From Pseudomonas sp. MIACH (GTDB taxonomy: Bacteria; Pseudomonadota; Gammaproteobacteria; Pseudomonadales; Pseudomonadaceae), in NCBI RefSeq assembly GCF_001269925.1, contig NZ_LHVO01000015.1:1-64000 (forward strand): 64,000 nt of DNA, in the 5' to 3' direction. The translations under genes and the position numbers were made by a program. Positions 1 to 7,515 of the stretch are shown here, one piece after another. A model generated the notes under the pieces. The model was not told the DNA's origin. It ran no database searches and saw only the letters and a list, made by a program, of their open reading frames with translations. The stretch's first letter is position 1. Every line of letters begins with the position of its first letter.

Positions 1-105
1 GCAGCAGCCCCAAAACCAGCCTCTACAGAGTGTCTGATACACCGCGTTCTTCTTGACTGGGGCTGCTGCGCAGCCCAACGCGGGACAAGCCCGCTCGCCA
101 CAGGG
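1..105. repeat. REPIN-type palindromic repeat, cut by window edge
   Basis: The stretch carries the motif GCTGCTGCGCAGCCC followed by GCGGGACAAGCCCGCTCGCC. The same unit, in opposite orientation and complete, lies at 22557-22692: the central spacer there is the reverse complement of the spacer here. It is an extragenic palindromic element and codes for nothing visible. Confidence 0.8.
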
Positions 106-174
106 AGATTTGTCAGGGTCTGAAAATTTGTGTAGATACCCGAGTTTCAGTTGACATCTACTTAACTGATCCAC

Positions 175-206
175 CGCCATCGGGGGCAAGCCCCCTCCCA
201 CATTTT
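175..206. repeat. REP element (GGGGGCAAGCCCCCTCCCAC type)
   Basis: A single REP unit directly downstream of the stop codon of the minus-strand DUF6124 gene. The same core occurs at 8493, 14111, 48938, 52189 and 60914. It may form a hairpin in the 3' end of that transcript. Confidence 0.75.
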
Positions 207-502
207 TAACCGCGTTTCAGGCAGTTGATGGAGCGATCCACAGTGGTTTTGGCAATTTCCAGCAAATGCCACACCGCCAAGATCTTCGCCCGCTCCGGGC
301 TTTCCAGTTGCTCCCCACAATCCAACGCAGTCGCCGACGCACTGTCGAGCAAACTGGCGGTGTAGAGCAGGGCATCTTCAAAGCTCAGGTCTTCGTTGAC
401 GGAGTGAAAGCCTTGGGTGGGGAGATAGTGATCGATGGCGCGGTTGAAGGCGGCGCGGTCTTTGGCGGGATCGTGGGGTGGATCGGGTAGGACTTTGTTC
501 AT
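206..502 (-). CDS. DUF6124 family protein
   Basis: A 98-residue protein of the pseudomonad family I recognise as DUF6124, whose molecular function is unknown. The N-terminal part is Pro/Asp rich, followed by a mostly helical segment from about residue 35 (EDALLYTASLLDSASATALD) to the end. There is no signal peptide or membrane segment, so it is probably cytosolic. The ATG at 502 has a strong AGGAG 7 nt upstream (510-514 on the plus strand), embedded in CAATAGGAG. The gene sits behind a structured leader that resembles a C4 antisense RNA and can pair with this ribosome-binding site, so translational control is likely. It is monocistronic in view, with a REP at the 3' end. Family assignment is from memory of similar sequences. 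Confidence 0.75.
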   Translation of the reverse strand: MNKVLPDPPHDPAKDRAAFNRAIDHYLPTQGFHSVNEDLSFEDALLYTASLLDSASATALDCGEQLESPERAKILAVWHLLEIAKTTVDRSINCLKRG

Positions 503-507
503 TGTGC

Positions 508-680
508 AACTCCTATTGAACTAAGGAGCTACCGCCAACGCTGCTAAACGAGGGTGGCAGCTGTACGCGGGTTAGCAGACCGGTCAATAGGAAAACCAGC
601 GCACCCGAAGGTGCCCCGCGCACAGCCACCATAAACGCAGATGTGAACCGTGTGCCTATTGACGTCAGGCTGCTAAACCC
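508..680 (-). ncRNA. C4-like antisense RNA element with duplicated target sites
   Basis: Read on the minus strand, 630-553 folds as a closing stem (ACAGCC-CACC region 622-630 with GGTGGCAGCTGT 553-564), a GCACC-TTCG-GGTGC hairpin (601-614) and a GGTT/GACC hairpin, the arrangement of phage-type C4 RNAs. It exposes TCCTATTG (592-585) and CTGCTAAC (578-571). Complements of both occur twice outside the fold: TTTAGCAG at 678-670 and CAATAG at 661-656 upstream, then GTTTAGCAG at 549-541 and CAATAGGAG at 518-510, which contains the Shine-Dalgarno of the DUF6124 gene. Pairing would hide that ribosome-binding site. The repeats and complementarity are seen directly; the C4 name is from established knowledge of the P1/P7/P4 RNA family; function here is inferred. 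Confidence 0.6.
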
Positions 681-1003
681 GATCACTGATGAGCAGTGAC
701 GGACCGCAGACTAGCCACCGATTCCAGCAGGCACAAGGCGGCCAGGATTGTCTAGGAAACGTCCTGCAATTAAAAGGGACCGGCCTTGCTGGCCCTTTAC
801 AAACCATGACAAAACGCCACCCGCCCAACAATGGAACGCGGTCGATGTGGGAGGGGGCTGACATAGCCATCCATTGATTGGTTTTTATCTGTACGAGCGG
901 TCTGACATGACGGATTTTGACGGTAACGCTGACGAGCTTTCGCTTCTAGCCGGTACACCGGAACGCGTTAAATAGCGGCCCTTTGCTTCCACCGCCGAGC
1001 CCC
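681..1003. other. Intergenic region upstream of the DMT transporter
   Basis: About 320 bases without a supported gene. A degenerate REP fragment (GATGTGGGAGGGGGCT) lies near 845-861, and short GC-rich inverted repeats surround 775-800 (GGACCGGCC and GGCCCTTT). Promoters for both the leftward DUF6124 leader and the rightward transporter should lie here, but I see no convincing consensus hexamers. Confidence 0.4.
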
Positions 1004-1852
1004 ATGGACAACTCCGACATCGCCATCACCCTCGTCTTGATCTCCGCCTTCATGCACGCCACTTGGAATGCCGTCGTCCGCGCCGGCAGCAGCCGCTTCA
1101 TGACCTTGGCCATGGTCGACGGCACTGCATTGCTGATCTGCCTGGCGGCGTTGCCGCTGGTCAATGTGCCAAACCCGCAGGTGTGGTGCTATGTGCTGGT
1201 CTCCGTGGTGCTCAATACGGTCTATCGATTGTTCTTGATAAAGGCCTATGAAACCGGCGATTTCGGCCAGGTCTACCCCGTGATGCGCGGCGTGCCGCCG
1301 GTGTTGGTCGCGCTGTTTTCCTACTTCTTGCTGCATGAGCAGCTGTCAGTCCAGGCCATGGCGGGGGTGCTGTTGATTTGCGGGGGGATTATCAGCCTGA
1401 CGTTTGTGCGCAAGATGACGGCGCAGATGTTCAAGCCGATTCTGATGGCCGTGTGTGCGGGGGTGTTTATTGCGTCCTACACGGTGGTGGATGCCAAAGG
1501 GGTAAGAGCCAGTGAGACCGTGGTGCAGTACATCATTTATCTCACGGTATTCCAGAGCATTCCGATCCCGTTGCTGGCGTTTTTCAAGGAGCGGCCGGCA
1601 CTCGCTCAGGCTGTACGCAGTCATTGGCGGGTGGGGGTGATGGGCGGCGTTTTGTACTTGGCGTCCTACGGCCTGGTGCTGTTTGCGCTGTCGCTGGACG
1701 CGGTGGCCAAGGTCTCAGCGCTGCGGGAAACCAGTGTTATTATCGGCGCCATCATTGCTGCGCTGTTCTTCCATGAGCGGTTCGGCTGGCGACGGATGCT
1801 TTCGGCGTTCGTCATTGTTTGCGGGATCATCCTGATCAAAGTGAGCACCTGA
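1004..1852 (+). CDS. EamA/DMT-family inner-membrane transporter
   Basis: A 282-residue protein with about ten hydrophobic segments and two internally related halves, the plan of drug/metabolite transporters (EamA). The first half has the typical motif HATWNAVVRAGSS after helix 1, and the second half repeats a helix ending in ALFFHERFGWRR. Such proteins usually export small metabolites or amino acids; the substrate cannot be read from the sequence. I chose the ATG at 1004 because the preceding in-frame codons from a TTG at 983 encode a proline stretch outside the family. The stop overlaps the start of the following LysR gene (TGATG), so the two are co-transcribed and the regulator may control this exporter. 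Confidence 0.85.
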   Translation: MDNSDIAITLVLISAFMHATWNAVVRAGSSRFMTLAMVDGTALLICLAALPLVNVPNPQVWCYVLVSVVLNTVYRLFLIKAYETGDFGQVYPVMRGVPPVLVALFSYFLLHEQLSVQAMAGVLLICGGIISLTFVRKMTAQMFKPILMAVCAGVFIASYTVVDAKGVRASETVVQYIIYLTVFQSIPIPLLAFFKERPALAQAVRSHWRVGVMGGVLYLASYGLVLFALSLDAVAKVSALRETSVIIGAIIAALFFHERFGWRRMLSAFVIVCGIILIKVST

Positions 1853-2778
1853 TGGCCCAGCGCCCGCCACCCACGCCGATGCTTCAAGCCTTCGTCAGTG
1901 CCGCCCAGACCGGCAGTTTTGCGCGTGCTGCCTCCGAGTTGAATCTCACCGCCAGTGCCATCAGCCATCAAATTGCGGGGCTGGAAGAATGGTGGGGTGT
2001 GCAGTTGTTCGAGCGGCATTCGCGGGGTGTGAAACTCACTGCCGCAGGGCACGCGCTATTACCGGTGGCCGAGGATTTTTTCAATGCGCTTGAAGTGGTA
2101 TTGCAGACACTCAATCCGAATACTCCCCAACCGCTGAGTCTCTCTTGCACCTCCTCGCTCTGTGCTGCGTGGCTGATTCCCAGAATGCACGGTTCGCACG
2201 CCGAGGCCTCACTCAACTTGGACCTGGTACTGACCAGCGCCGATATCAGCAGCACTCAGCTTGCGGCGCATCAATTTGACGTGGCGATCGTGATGGGGAA
2301 TGGCGACTACCCGGACCATCACGTCGAACTGCTGATGCGAGATGCGGTGTTCCCGGTGTGCTCGCCGCAGTTCCAGCGGGTAAATGGCGATATTGCATGG
2401 GCGCAGATCGCGCAATATCCGTTGATTCACCGGGCCGACGATCATGTGTGCCCGGGGTGGGAAAGCTGGTTTGCCTTTCAGGGGCTAGCACCGCCGCCGT
2501 ATCACCGTGGGCCGCGCTTTCCGGATTCCAGCCTGGCCATCAGCCTGGCGGCTAAGGGTGGCGGGATTGCCTTGGGTCGCACGGCGTTGGTCTATGACGC
2601 CTTGAAGGACGGCTCGTTAGTCGCTCTGCAGGCTCCGGTGATGATGTCGCCCGTCGCGTACTACATCATTTGTCGAAGCGGACGACAGTCCGAACCGGCG
2701 ATTGCCCGACTGTTTGAATGGCTCAAGGCCCAGGCTGAGGTGTTTGTGCGTGAGGTGGCGGCCTTTCAGGATCGCTGA
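1852..2778 (+). CDS. LysR-family transcriptional regulator (GcvA-like)
   Basis: A 308-residue LysR protein: winged helix-turn-helix at residues 7-65 (AFVSAAQTGSFARAASELNLTASAISHQI) and a substrate-binding domain from about residue 90. The sequence around the helix-turn-helix and the alignment LxxxWWGVQLFERHSRGV resemble the GcvA/AmpR subgroup. The ATG at 1852 shares one base with the stop codon of the transporter gene, which fixes the start and implies translational coupling. LysR genes are more often divergent from their targets; here regulator and transporter share one transcript, so autoregulation of the pair is plausible. It ends 10 bases before the convergent LacI gene. Confidence 0.88.
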   Translation: MAQRPPPTPMLQAFVSAAQTGSFARAASELNLTASAISHQIAGLEEWWGVQLFERHSRGVKLTAAGHALLPVAEDFFNALEVVLQTLNPNTPQPLSLSCTSSLCAAWLIPRMHGSHAEASLNLDLVLTSADISSTQLAAHQFDVAIVMGNGDYPDHHVELLMRDAVFPVCSPQFQRVNGDIAWAQIAQYPLIHRADDHVCPGWESWFAFQGLAPPPYHRGPRFPDSSLAISLAAKGGGIALGRTALVYDALKDGSLVALQAPVMMSPVAYYIICRSGRQSEPAIARLFEWLKAQAEVFVREVAAFQDR

Positions 2779-2788
2779 TCAATTGCCC

Positions 2789-3838
2789 TCAGCCTCCACT
2801 GTTCTCCGACGTCACAATCTGCGGCGCGATATGCACCCGATGCCGCCCCGGATCAAACCCCTCGGCACTCTGCAATTCCACCAGCAACTGCACCAGCGCG
2901 TTCGCCGTCTGCCTGGGCTGTGAATCCACCACCACATCGATCAACCCCTGGCTCAGCGCCTGGCGTGACAGCGCCGTGGACTCCTGCAAAATGCAGCACA
3001 ACGCCGGGCGCTTGGGCAGCTGCGCCAGGGCGCTGATGATGCCGTCGCCGCCGCCGCCCACCACACACAGGCCGCGCAGGTCGGTGTGGCGGGTGAGCAG
3101 GTCGAGGGTGGCTTCTTCGGTGATGTCGCAGTTGTCCAGGTTGATCAGCGGCTCCAGCGGTTTGAGACCGGGGGCGTGTTCGGCGAGGTAGCTGTGCAGG
3201 CCTTCGACCCGTGCCTGGTGACCGAGGAAGCGATGGCCGCCGAGCAGGATCCCCACGCTGCCTTTGCGGGCGCCACAGGTGCGGGCGAGCAGCCAGCCCA
3301 TGGTGCGGCCGACCACGTGGTTGTCCTGGCCCACGTAGGGTTCTAGGGCTTGCTCATGAATATCCGAGAGCAGGGCCACCACCGGCACGCCGGCCTCGCG
3401 GATTTGTGCCAGGCACGCGTTGATCAGCGGATGGGCGAAGCTGACCACGGCGAGGGCATCGCACTGCACGGCCAGTTGCTCGATCTGCGCGACGATGGCG
3501 CTGGGTGTGCGGTCGTTGATGTAGTCGAATTGGCAGGTCAGGTTGGCGGTGGCGTGATGCTGGGCGGCATCGGCAATCGACTGCGCCAGGTGGGCATAGA
3601 ACGCTTGGGCGGTGCCCAGCAGCAGAATGCCGAAGCGATAGGTCGGCCGGCGTTCGCGTATGCGTTGGCCGATCAGCCGCGCCGCAAAATAGCCCACGGC
3701 TTCGGCGGCCTGGAACACCTGCTCGGCCGTCTGCGGATTGACTGGCGCACGCGCATTCAGCACGCGGTCGACGGTCGCCACGCTGAGGCCCGCATGGGCG
3801 GCGACGGTGGCGATGGTCGGGCGTTTATTGTTGTTCAT
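2789..3838 (-). CDS. LacI-family transcriptional regulator of the moc-like operon
   Basis: A 349-residue repressor. The N-terminal LacI helix-turn-helix is clear (TIATVAAHAGLSVATVDRVLNAR, residues 8-30), followed by a periplasmic-binding-protein-like effector domain with the pattern of the sugar-binding type-1 fold (FGILLLGTAQAFYAHLAQSIADA; a late SQPRQTANALVQLL). LacI proteins of this type bind free sugars or cyclitols. The gene is divergent from the oxygenase operon starting at 4001, and inverted repeats of GCTTGATAG lie between them, so it very probably represses that operon and itself. The effector is probably the operon's substrate or a derived sugar/cyclitol, which is inference from regulator class and context. 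Confidence 0.9.
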   Translation of the reverse strand: MNNNKRPTIATVAAHAGLSVATVDRVLNARAPVNPQTAEQVFQAAEAVGYFAARLIGQRIRERRPTYRFGILLLGTAQAFYAHLAQSIADAAQHHATANLTCQFDYINDRTPSAIVAQIEQLAVQCDALAVVSFAHPLINACLAQIREAGVPVVALLSDIHEQALEPYVGQDNHVVGRTMGWLLARTCGARKGSVGILLGGHRFLGHQARVEGLHSYLAEHAPGLKPLEPLINLDNCDITEEATLDLLTRHTDLRGLCVVGGGGDGIISALAQLPKRPALCCILQESTALSRQALSQGLIDVVVDSQPRQTANALVQLLVELQSAEGFDPGRHRVHIAPQIVTSENSGG

Positions 3839-3856
3839 GACAGCCCCCTTGAGCGT

Positions 3857-3907
3857 CTTGATAGAAAACTATCAAGCCCCGCTGGGCCTGGATGATAGCT
3901 TGATAGG
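3857..3907. promoter_or_regulatory. Putative LacI-type operators in the divergent promoter region
   Basis: CTTGATAG and CTATCAAG flank an AAAA centre at 3857-3876, an 8-bp-arm palindrome 19 bases upstream of the repressor ATG. A further GCTTGATAG half-site at 3899-3907 is inverted relative to CTATCAAGC at 3869-3877. Three matching half-sites between a LacI gene and a divergent operon are the usual layout of an autoregulated operator. Binding is inferred. Confidence 0.7.
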
Positions 3908-4000
3908 GAATGGATTCAAGGCCTTGAGGGTGATTTAGCCGCGCTCTATCGTTGGTTTCGCAAAGCACCTGAAACCTCTCGCTTGCGGAGAACAATAACA

Positions 4001-5095
4001 ATGCCTGAACACACCGCTCACACCGCTCGGCGCGACTACAGCCTCACCGGCCCCGAAGCCGCCCGCGCGGCGGAAAAAGGCCTGGTCTCGGCCAGTTGGT
4101 ACCAATCGCCGATTTCCCGTAAACGCATGAAAGAACTGATGCAACGCCGCGACGCCCCGGCCTTGCGCGACACCGCTATGTGGGTGAGTGCGCTGTTCGC
4201 CACCGGCTTCGGCGGCTACTGGTTCTGGGGCACGTGGGCCTGCGTGCCGTTCTTCCTCGTCTATGGCGTGCTGTACGGCACCGCGTCCAACCCGCGCTGG
4301 CACGAAACCGGCCACGGCACCGCGTTCAAGACCCGCTGGATGAACGACGCGCTGTACCAGGTCGCAAGCTTCATGTGCATCTTCGAACCCCACGTGTGGC
4401 GCTGGAGCCATGCCCGGCACCACACCGACACCATCGTCGTCGGCCGTGACCCGGAGATCGTCGAGCCACGCCCGCCGAGCCTGCCGATGATGTTTCTCAG
4501 CCTGTTCAACCTGCCCCTGGCCTGGAAGACCTTCAGCGGTGTGGCGCGCCATGCCATCGGCCAGATGAGTGCCCAGGAGGCGGACTTCATTCCCGAATCC
4601 GAGTGGCCCAAGGTGTTCCGCGCCGCGCGTATCTGGGTCGGCATCTATGCGCTGGTCATCGGCACCGCGTTGTACCTGCACAGCTGGTTGCCGCTGATGC
4701 TGGTGGGGCCGCCAAGTATCTACGGCGCCTGGCTCGGTTACGTGTTCGGCCTCACCCAGCATGTGGGCCTGGCCGAAGATGTGCTGGACCACCGCAGCAA
4801 CTGCCGCACGATCTACATGAACCGCGTGCTGCGCTTTATCTACATGGACATGAACTACCACCTTGAGCACCACATGTACCCGATGGTGCCGTACCACGCA
4901 TTGGCGCAATTGCACGAAGAGATCCGCAACGACTGCCCGCCGCCATACGCCAACCTGTTCGAGGCGTACAAGGAAATCATTCCGACGATCTGGAAGCAGC
5001 GCAGCGATTCGACTTACTTCGTCCAGCGTCCTATCCGCCCCAGTGCTGAACCGGCCGCCAGTGCGCCGATGCATGCAGAAGCCACTGCCGGCTGA
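4001..5095 (+). CDS. mocD: MocD-like membrane di-iron oxygenase (fatty-acid-desaturase fold)
   Basis: A 364-residue integral membrane protein with all three histidine boxes of the desaturase/hydroxylase superfamily: HETGH at 101-105, HARHH at 137-141 and HLEHH at 287-291, plus H254 in LTQHVGLAED. Hydrophobic spans lie around residues 58-95 and 210-250. The next two genes encode a Rieske ferredoxin and its reductase, giving a complete NAD(P)H-ferredoxin-oxygenase chain. Rhizobial MocD, with MocE and MocF, is proposed to demethylate the rhizopine 3-O-methyl-scyllo-inosamine; the layout and LacI control favour that family over a lipid desaturase. The ATG at 4001 has GGAG about 10 nt upstream. 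Substrate is inferred and might be another O-methylated cyclitol or sugar. Confidence 0.75.
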   Translation: MPEHTAHTARRDYSLTGPEAARAAEKGLVSASWYQSPISRKRMKELMQRRDAPALRDTAMWVSALFATGFGGYWFWGTWACVPFFLVYGVLYGTASNPRWHETGHGTAFKTRWMNDALYQVASFMCIFEPHVWRWSHARHHTDTIVVGRDPEIVEPRPPSLPMMFLSLFNLPLAWKTFSGVARHAIGQMSAQEADFIPESEWPKVFRAARIWVGIYALVIGTALYLHSWLPLMLVGPPSIYGAWLGYVFGLTQHVGLAEDVLDHRSNCRTIYMNRVLRFIYMDMNYHLEHHMYPMVPYHALAQLHEEIRNDCPPPYANLFEAYKEIIPTIWKQRSDSTYFVQRPIRPSAEPAASAPMHAEATAG

Positions 5096-5123
5096 ACCCC
5101 ACCCAAGAACACGAGAAAACGCC

Positions 5124-5444
5124 ATGAACGATCAATGGATCGACGTCTGCGCCGTGGGCGAAATAGACGAAGAAGACGTGCTGCGCTTCGACCACGGGGC
5201 GCACACCTACGCGGTGTTCCGCTCGGCGGACAATGAGTTTTTCGCCACCGCCGGCCTGTGCACCCACGAGAAAATCCACCTCGCCGACGGCCTGGTGATG
5301 GACCATGTGATCGAGTGCCCCAAGCACAACGGGCGCTTCGATTACCGCTCCGGCAAGGCCCTCGGCGCGCCGGTATGCGTCAACCTCAAAACCTACCCGG
5401 TGCGGGTCGAAGCGGGGCGGGTGTTGCTCGCCGTCACGGCTTGA
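5124..5444 (+). CDS. mocE: MocE-like Rieske [2Fe-2S] ferredoxin
   Basis: A 106-residue Rieske-type ferredoxin. The cluster ligands are visible: C46 and H48 (CTHEK) and C65 and H68 (CPKHNG). The length and the absence of a signal peptide or other domain mark a soluble electron carrier like those of bacterial aromatic oxygenases and rhizobial MocE. It should shuttle electrons from the reductase encoded next to the membrane oxygenase encoded just upstream. The gap to the preceding gene is 28 bases, and its stop overlaps the start of the reductase gene (TGATG), so the three are one operon. Name by family resemblance and context. Confidence 0.85.
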   Translation: MNDQWIDVCAVGEIDEEDVLRFDHGAHTYAVFRSADNEFFATAGLCTHEKIHLADGLVMDHVIECPKHNGRFDYRSGKALGAPVCVNLKTYPVRVEAGRVLLAVTA

Positions 5445-6646
5445 TGATGAACGCCGCCCTGATCATCGTCGGCGCCGGCCATGCCGGTGGCCGCGCGGCA
5501 TTGACCCTGCGTGAAGAAGGCTACAGCGGGCGCCTGATCCTGATCGGCGACGAGCCGCACTTGCCCTACGAGCGGCCGCCCCTGTCCAAGGGCTTGTTGC
5601 AGGGCAGCATGGACCTGGCCGGCTGCAGCCTGTGCGACAGCGCCCGGCTCGCCGAGTTGGGCATCGAACATATCGCCGGTAACCCGGTCCGCCAACTGGA
5701 CCCGCCGCAGCACCGCCTGCAATTGGCCGACGGCCAGTGGCTGTCCTACGCCGGCCTGTTGCTGGCCACCGGGGGCAGGGCGCGGCGTCTGCCCCAGGAG
5801 CAGGCCAACGTGCTGTACCTGCGCACCCACGATGAAGCGTTGGCGCTGAAATCCGCGTTGCGGCCCGGAGCGCGGCTGGTGATTGTCGGCGGCGGGTTTA
5901 TCGGCCTGGAAGTCGCTGCCACGGCGCGCGGCCTGGGCTGCGAGGTGACGGTGCTCGAAGCCGGGCCTCGATTGGCGGGCCGGGTGCTGGCGCCGGTCAT
6001 CTCCGAGGCGCTGCTGCAGGTGCATCGTCAACACGGTGTCGACGTGCGCTTAAATGTGGCGCTGGAGTCGGTCCATGCAGAGGCGGTGCAACTGGTGGAC
6101 GGGCAGTTACTGCCCTGCGACCTGGTGGTGGTCGGCATCGGCATGCAGCCGAATATCGAGCTGGCGGTGGCGGCGGGGCTGGAGGTGGGGCAGGGCATTC
6201 GCGTCGACGCGCACCTGCGCACCAGCGCGCCGGACATCTACGCGGCAGGTGATGTTTGCGAGTTTCACCTCGGCGGTGAGTACCAGCGCCAGGAAACCTG
6301 GCGCAATGCCGAGGCGCAAGGGCGGCATGCGGCGCTGAACATGCTCGGGCGCGAGCTGGTATTCGAAACGCTCCCCGGTTTCTGGTCCGACCAGTACGAC
6401 TGGGGCTTGCAGACCGTGGGCGTGATCACGCCGCTGAGCGTCAGCCGCGCATTGCCGGGCGCGGGGCTGTTGCTGTTCTACCTCGACGCCGACCAACGTT
6501 TGCAAGGCGCCTGCGGCTGGGCCCCCGGCAATAGCGTGGCCAAGGACGTCAAGCTGTGCGAACGGCTGATCAGCGCGCGCATCGCCCTGAACGCGGCCAG
6601 CCTGGCCGACCCCAACGTGTCCCTCAAACACCTGCTGCGAGGCTGA
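5444..6646 (+). CDS. mocF: MocF-like FAD-dependent ferredoxin reductase
   Basis: A 400-residue pyridine-nucleotide-disulfide-type oxidoreductase of the oxygenase-coupled ferredoxin reductase class. An N-terminal FAD Rossmann motif (IIVGAGHAGGRAA, residues 8-20), a second NAD(P)H-binding GGGFIGLEVA near residue 149, the FAD motif TSAPDIYAAGDV near residue 262, and a C-terminal reductase domain are all present in the usual order. No redox-active CxxC disulfide is seen, as expected for this class. It should pass electrons from NAD(P)H to the adjacent Rieske ferredoxin. Two ATGs in tandem (5444 and 5447) are possible; the first overlaps the ferredoxin stop codon. Confidence 0.87.
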   Translation: MMNAALIIVGAGHAGGRAALTLREEGYSGRLILIGDEPHLPYERPPLSKGLLQGSMDLAGCSLCDSARLAELGIEHIAGNPVRQLDPPQHRLQLADGQWLSYAGLLLATGGRARRLPQEQANVLYLRTHDEALALKSALRPGARLVIVGGGFIGLEVAATARGLGCEVTVLEAGPRLAGRVLAPVISEALLQVHRQHGVDVRLNVALESVHAEAVQLVDGQLLPCDLVVVGIGMQPNIELAVAAGLEVGQGIRVDAHLRTSAPDIYAAGDVCEFHLGGEYQRQETWRNAEAQGRHAALNMLGRELVFETLPGFWSDQYDWGLQTVGVITPLSVSRALPGAGLLLFYLDADQRLQGACGWAPGNSVAKDVKLCERLISARIALNAASLADPNVSLKHLLRG

Positions 6647-6647
6647 T

Positions 6648-7466
6648 ATGCGCCAATTCCTGGTATTCCAATCCCTCTGGGCGATGCACACCGAGCCCGG
6701 CCCTATGGAGGCCCAACTCGACCGCATCAAAGCCGCCGGTTTCGACGGCATTACCGATCACTATTGGCAAGCCGCCGATGTCGCGCGCCTGCACGCCGCC
6801 GCCACGGCGCGGGGCTTGCAGATCGAGGGCCAGTTGTTCCCGCAAAGCGTCGACGACCTGGCGGCCGCACTGGATGTGATCAGCCGCCATGGCTGCCACC
6901 ACCTCACCCTGCAAGCCGATGTGCGCCCGCGCAGCCAAACCGAGGCTGCCCGTTTGATCGAAGGCTGGCAACGGCTGGCCGAGCAGGTGGACTTTCCGGT
7001 GCTGCTGGAAACCCACCGCTATCGCCTCACCAACGACCTGTTGTTCACCCTCGACCTGCTGGCGCAGATGCCCGATCTGAAGCTGCTGGCGGACCTTTCT
7101 CACTACGTGGTCGGGCGCGAGCTGCCCGAGCCCGGCGCCGTTGAGGACGATGAACAGATCCGCACGATCCTGCGCCACAGCTGGGGCTTTCATGGCCGTG
7201 TGGCCAGCAGCGAACAGGTGCAGGTGTCGCTGGCGTTCCCCCAGCACCAGGCCTGGGTGCAGCGCTTTGCCGCGTGGTGGCGCTACGGGATCGAAGACTG
7301 GCTGGCCCGCCCCGACACCCCGCACAGCCTGTCCTTCACCTGCGAACTGGGCCCGCCGCCCTATGCCATCACCGGCGCCGACGGGCGTGAAATCAGTGAC
7401 CGCTGGGGTGAGGCGTTGAAGCTCAAGGCCTTGATTCGCGGCGTGTGGCAGGAGTGTCGGAAATGA
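6648..7466 (+). CDS. Xylose-isomerase-like TIM barrel (sugar phosphate isomerase/epimerase family)
   Basis: A 272-residue protein of the AP-endonuclease-2/xylose-isomerase-like TIM barrel family. Signals are AAGFDGITDHY near the N-terminus, LQIEGQLF, a metal-site glutamate in VLLETHRYRLTND, LLADLSHY with an aspartate and histidine, and a late SFTCELGPPPYAI glutamate, matching the metal ligands of these isomerases and inosose dehydratases. It starts one base after the reductase stop, so it belongs to the moc-like operon. Rhizobial moc loci also include such a protein (MocC). It probably acts on the demethylated or oxidised cyclitol/sugar product. The exact reaction cannot be read from the sequence. 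Confidence 0.75.
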   Translation: MRQFLVFQSLWAMHTEPGPMEAQLDRIKAAGFDGITDHYWQAADVARLHAAATARGLQIEGQLFPQSVDDLAAALDVISRHGCHHLTLQADVRPRSQTEAARLIEGWQRLAEQVDFPVLLETHRYRLTNDLLFTLDLLAQMPDLKLLADLSHYVVGRELPEPGAVEDDEQIRTILRHSWGFHGRVASSEQVQVSLAFPQHQAWVQRFAAWWRYGIEDWLARPDTPHSLSFTCELGPPPYAITGADGREISDRWGEALKLKALIRGVWQECRK

Positions 7467-7515
7467 TCTGCTAATCTGCGCGGGTTCACTCCCGCCCTTA
7501 GCCTGGATTTGCCCC

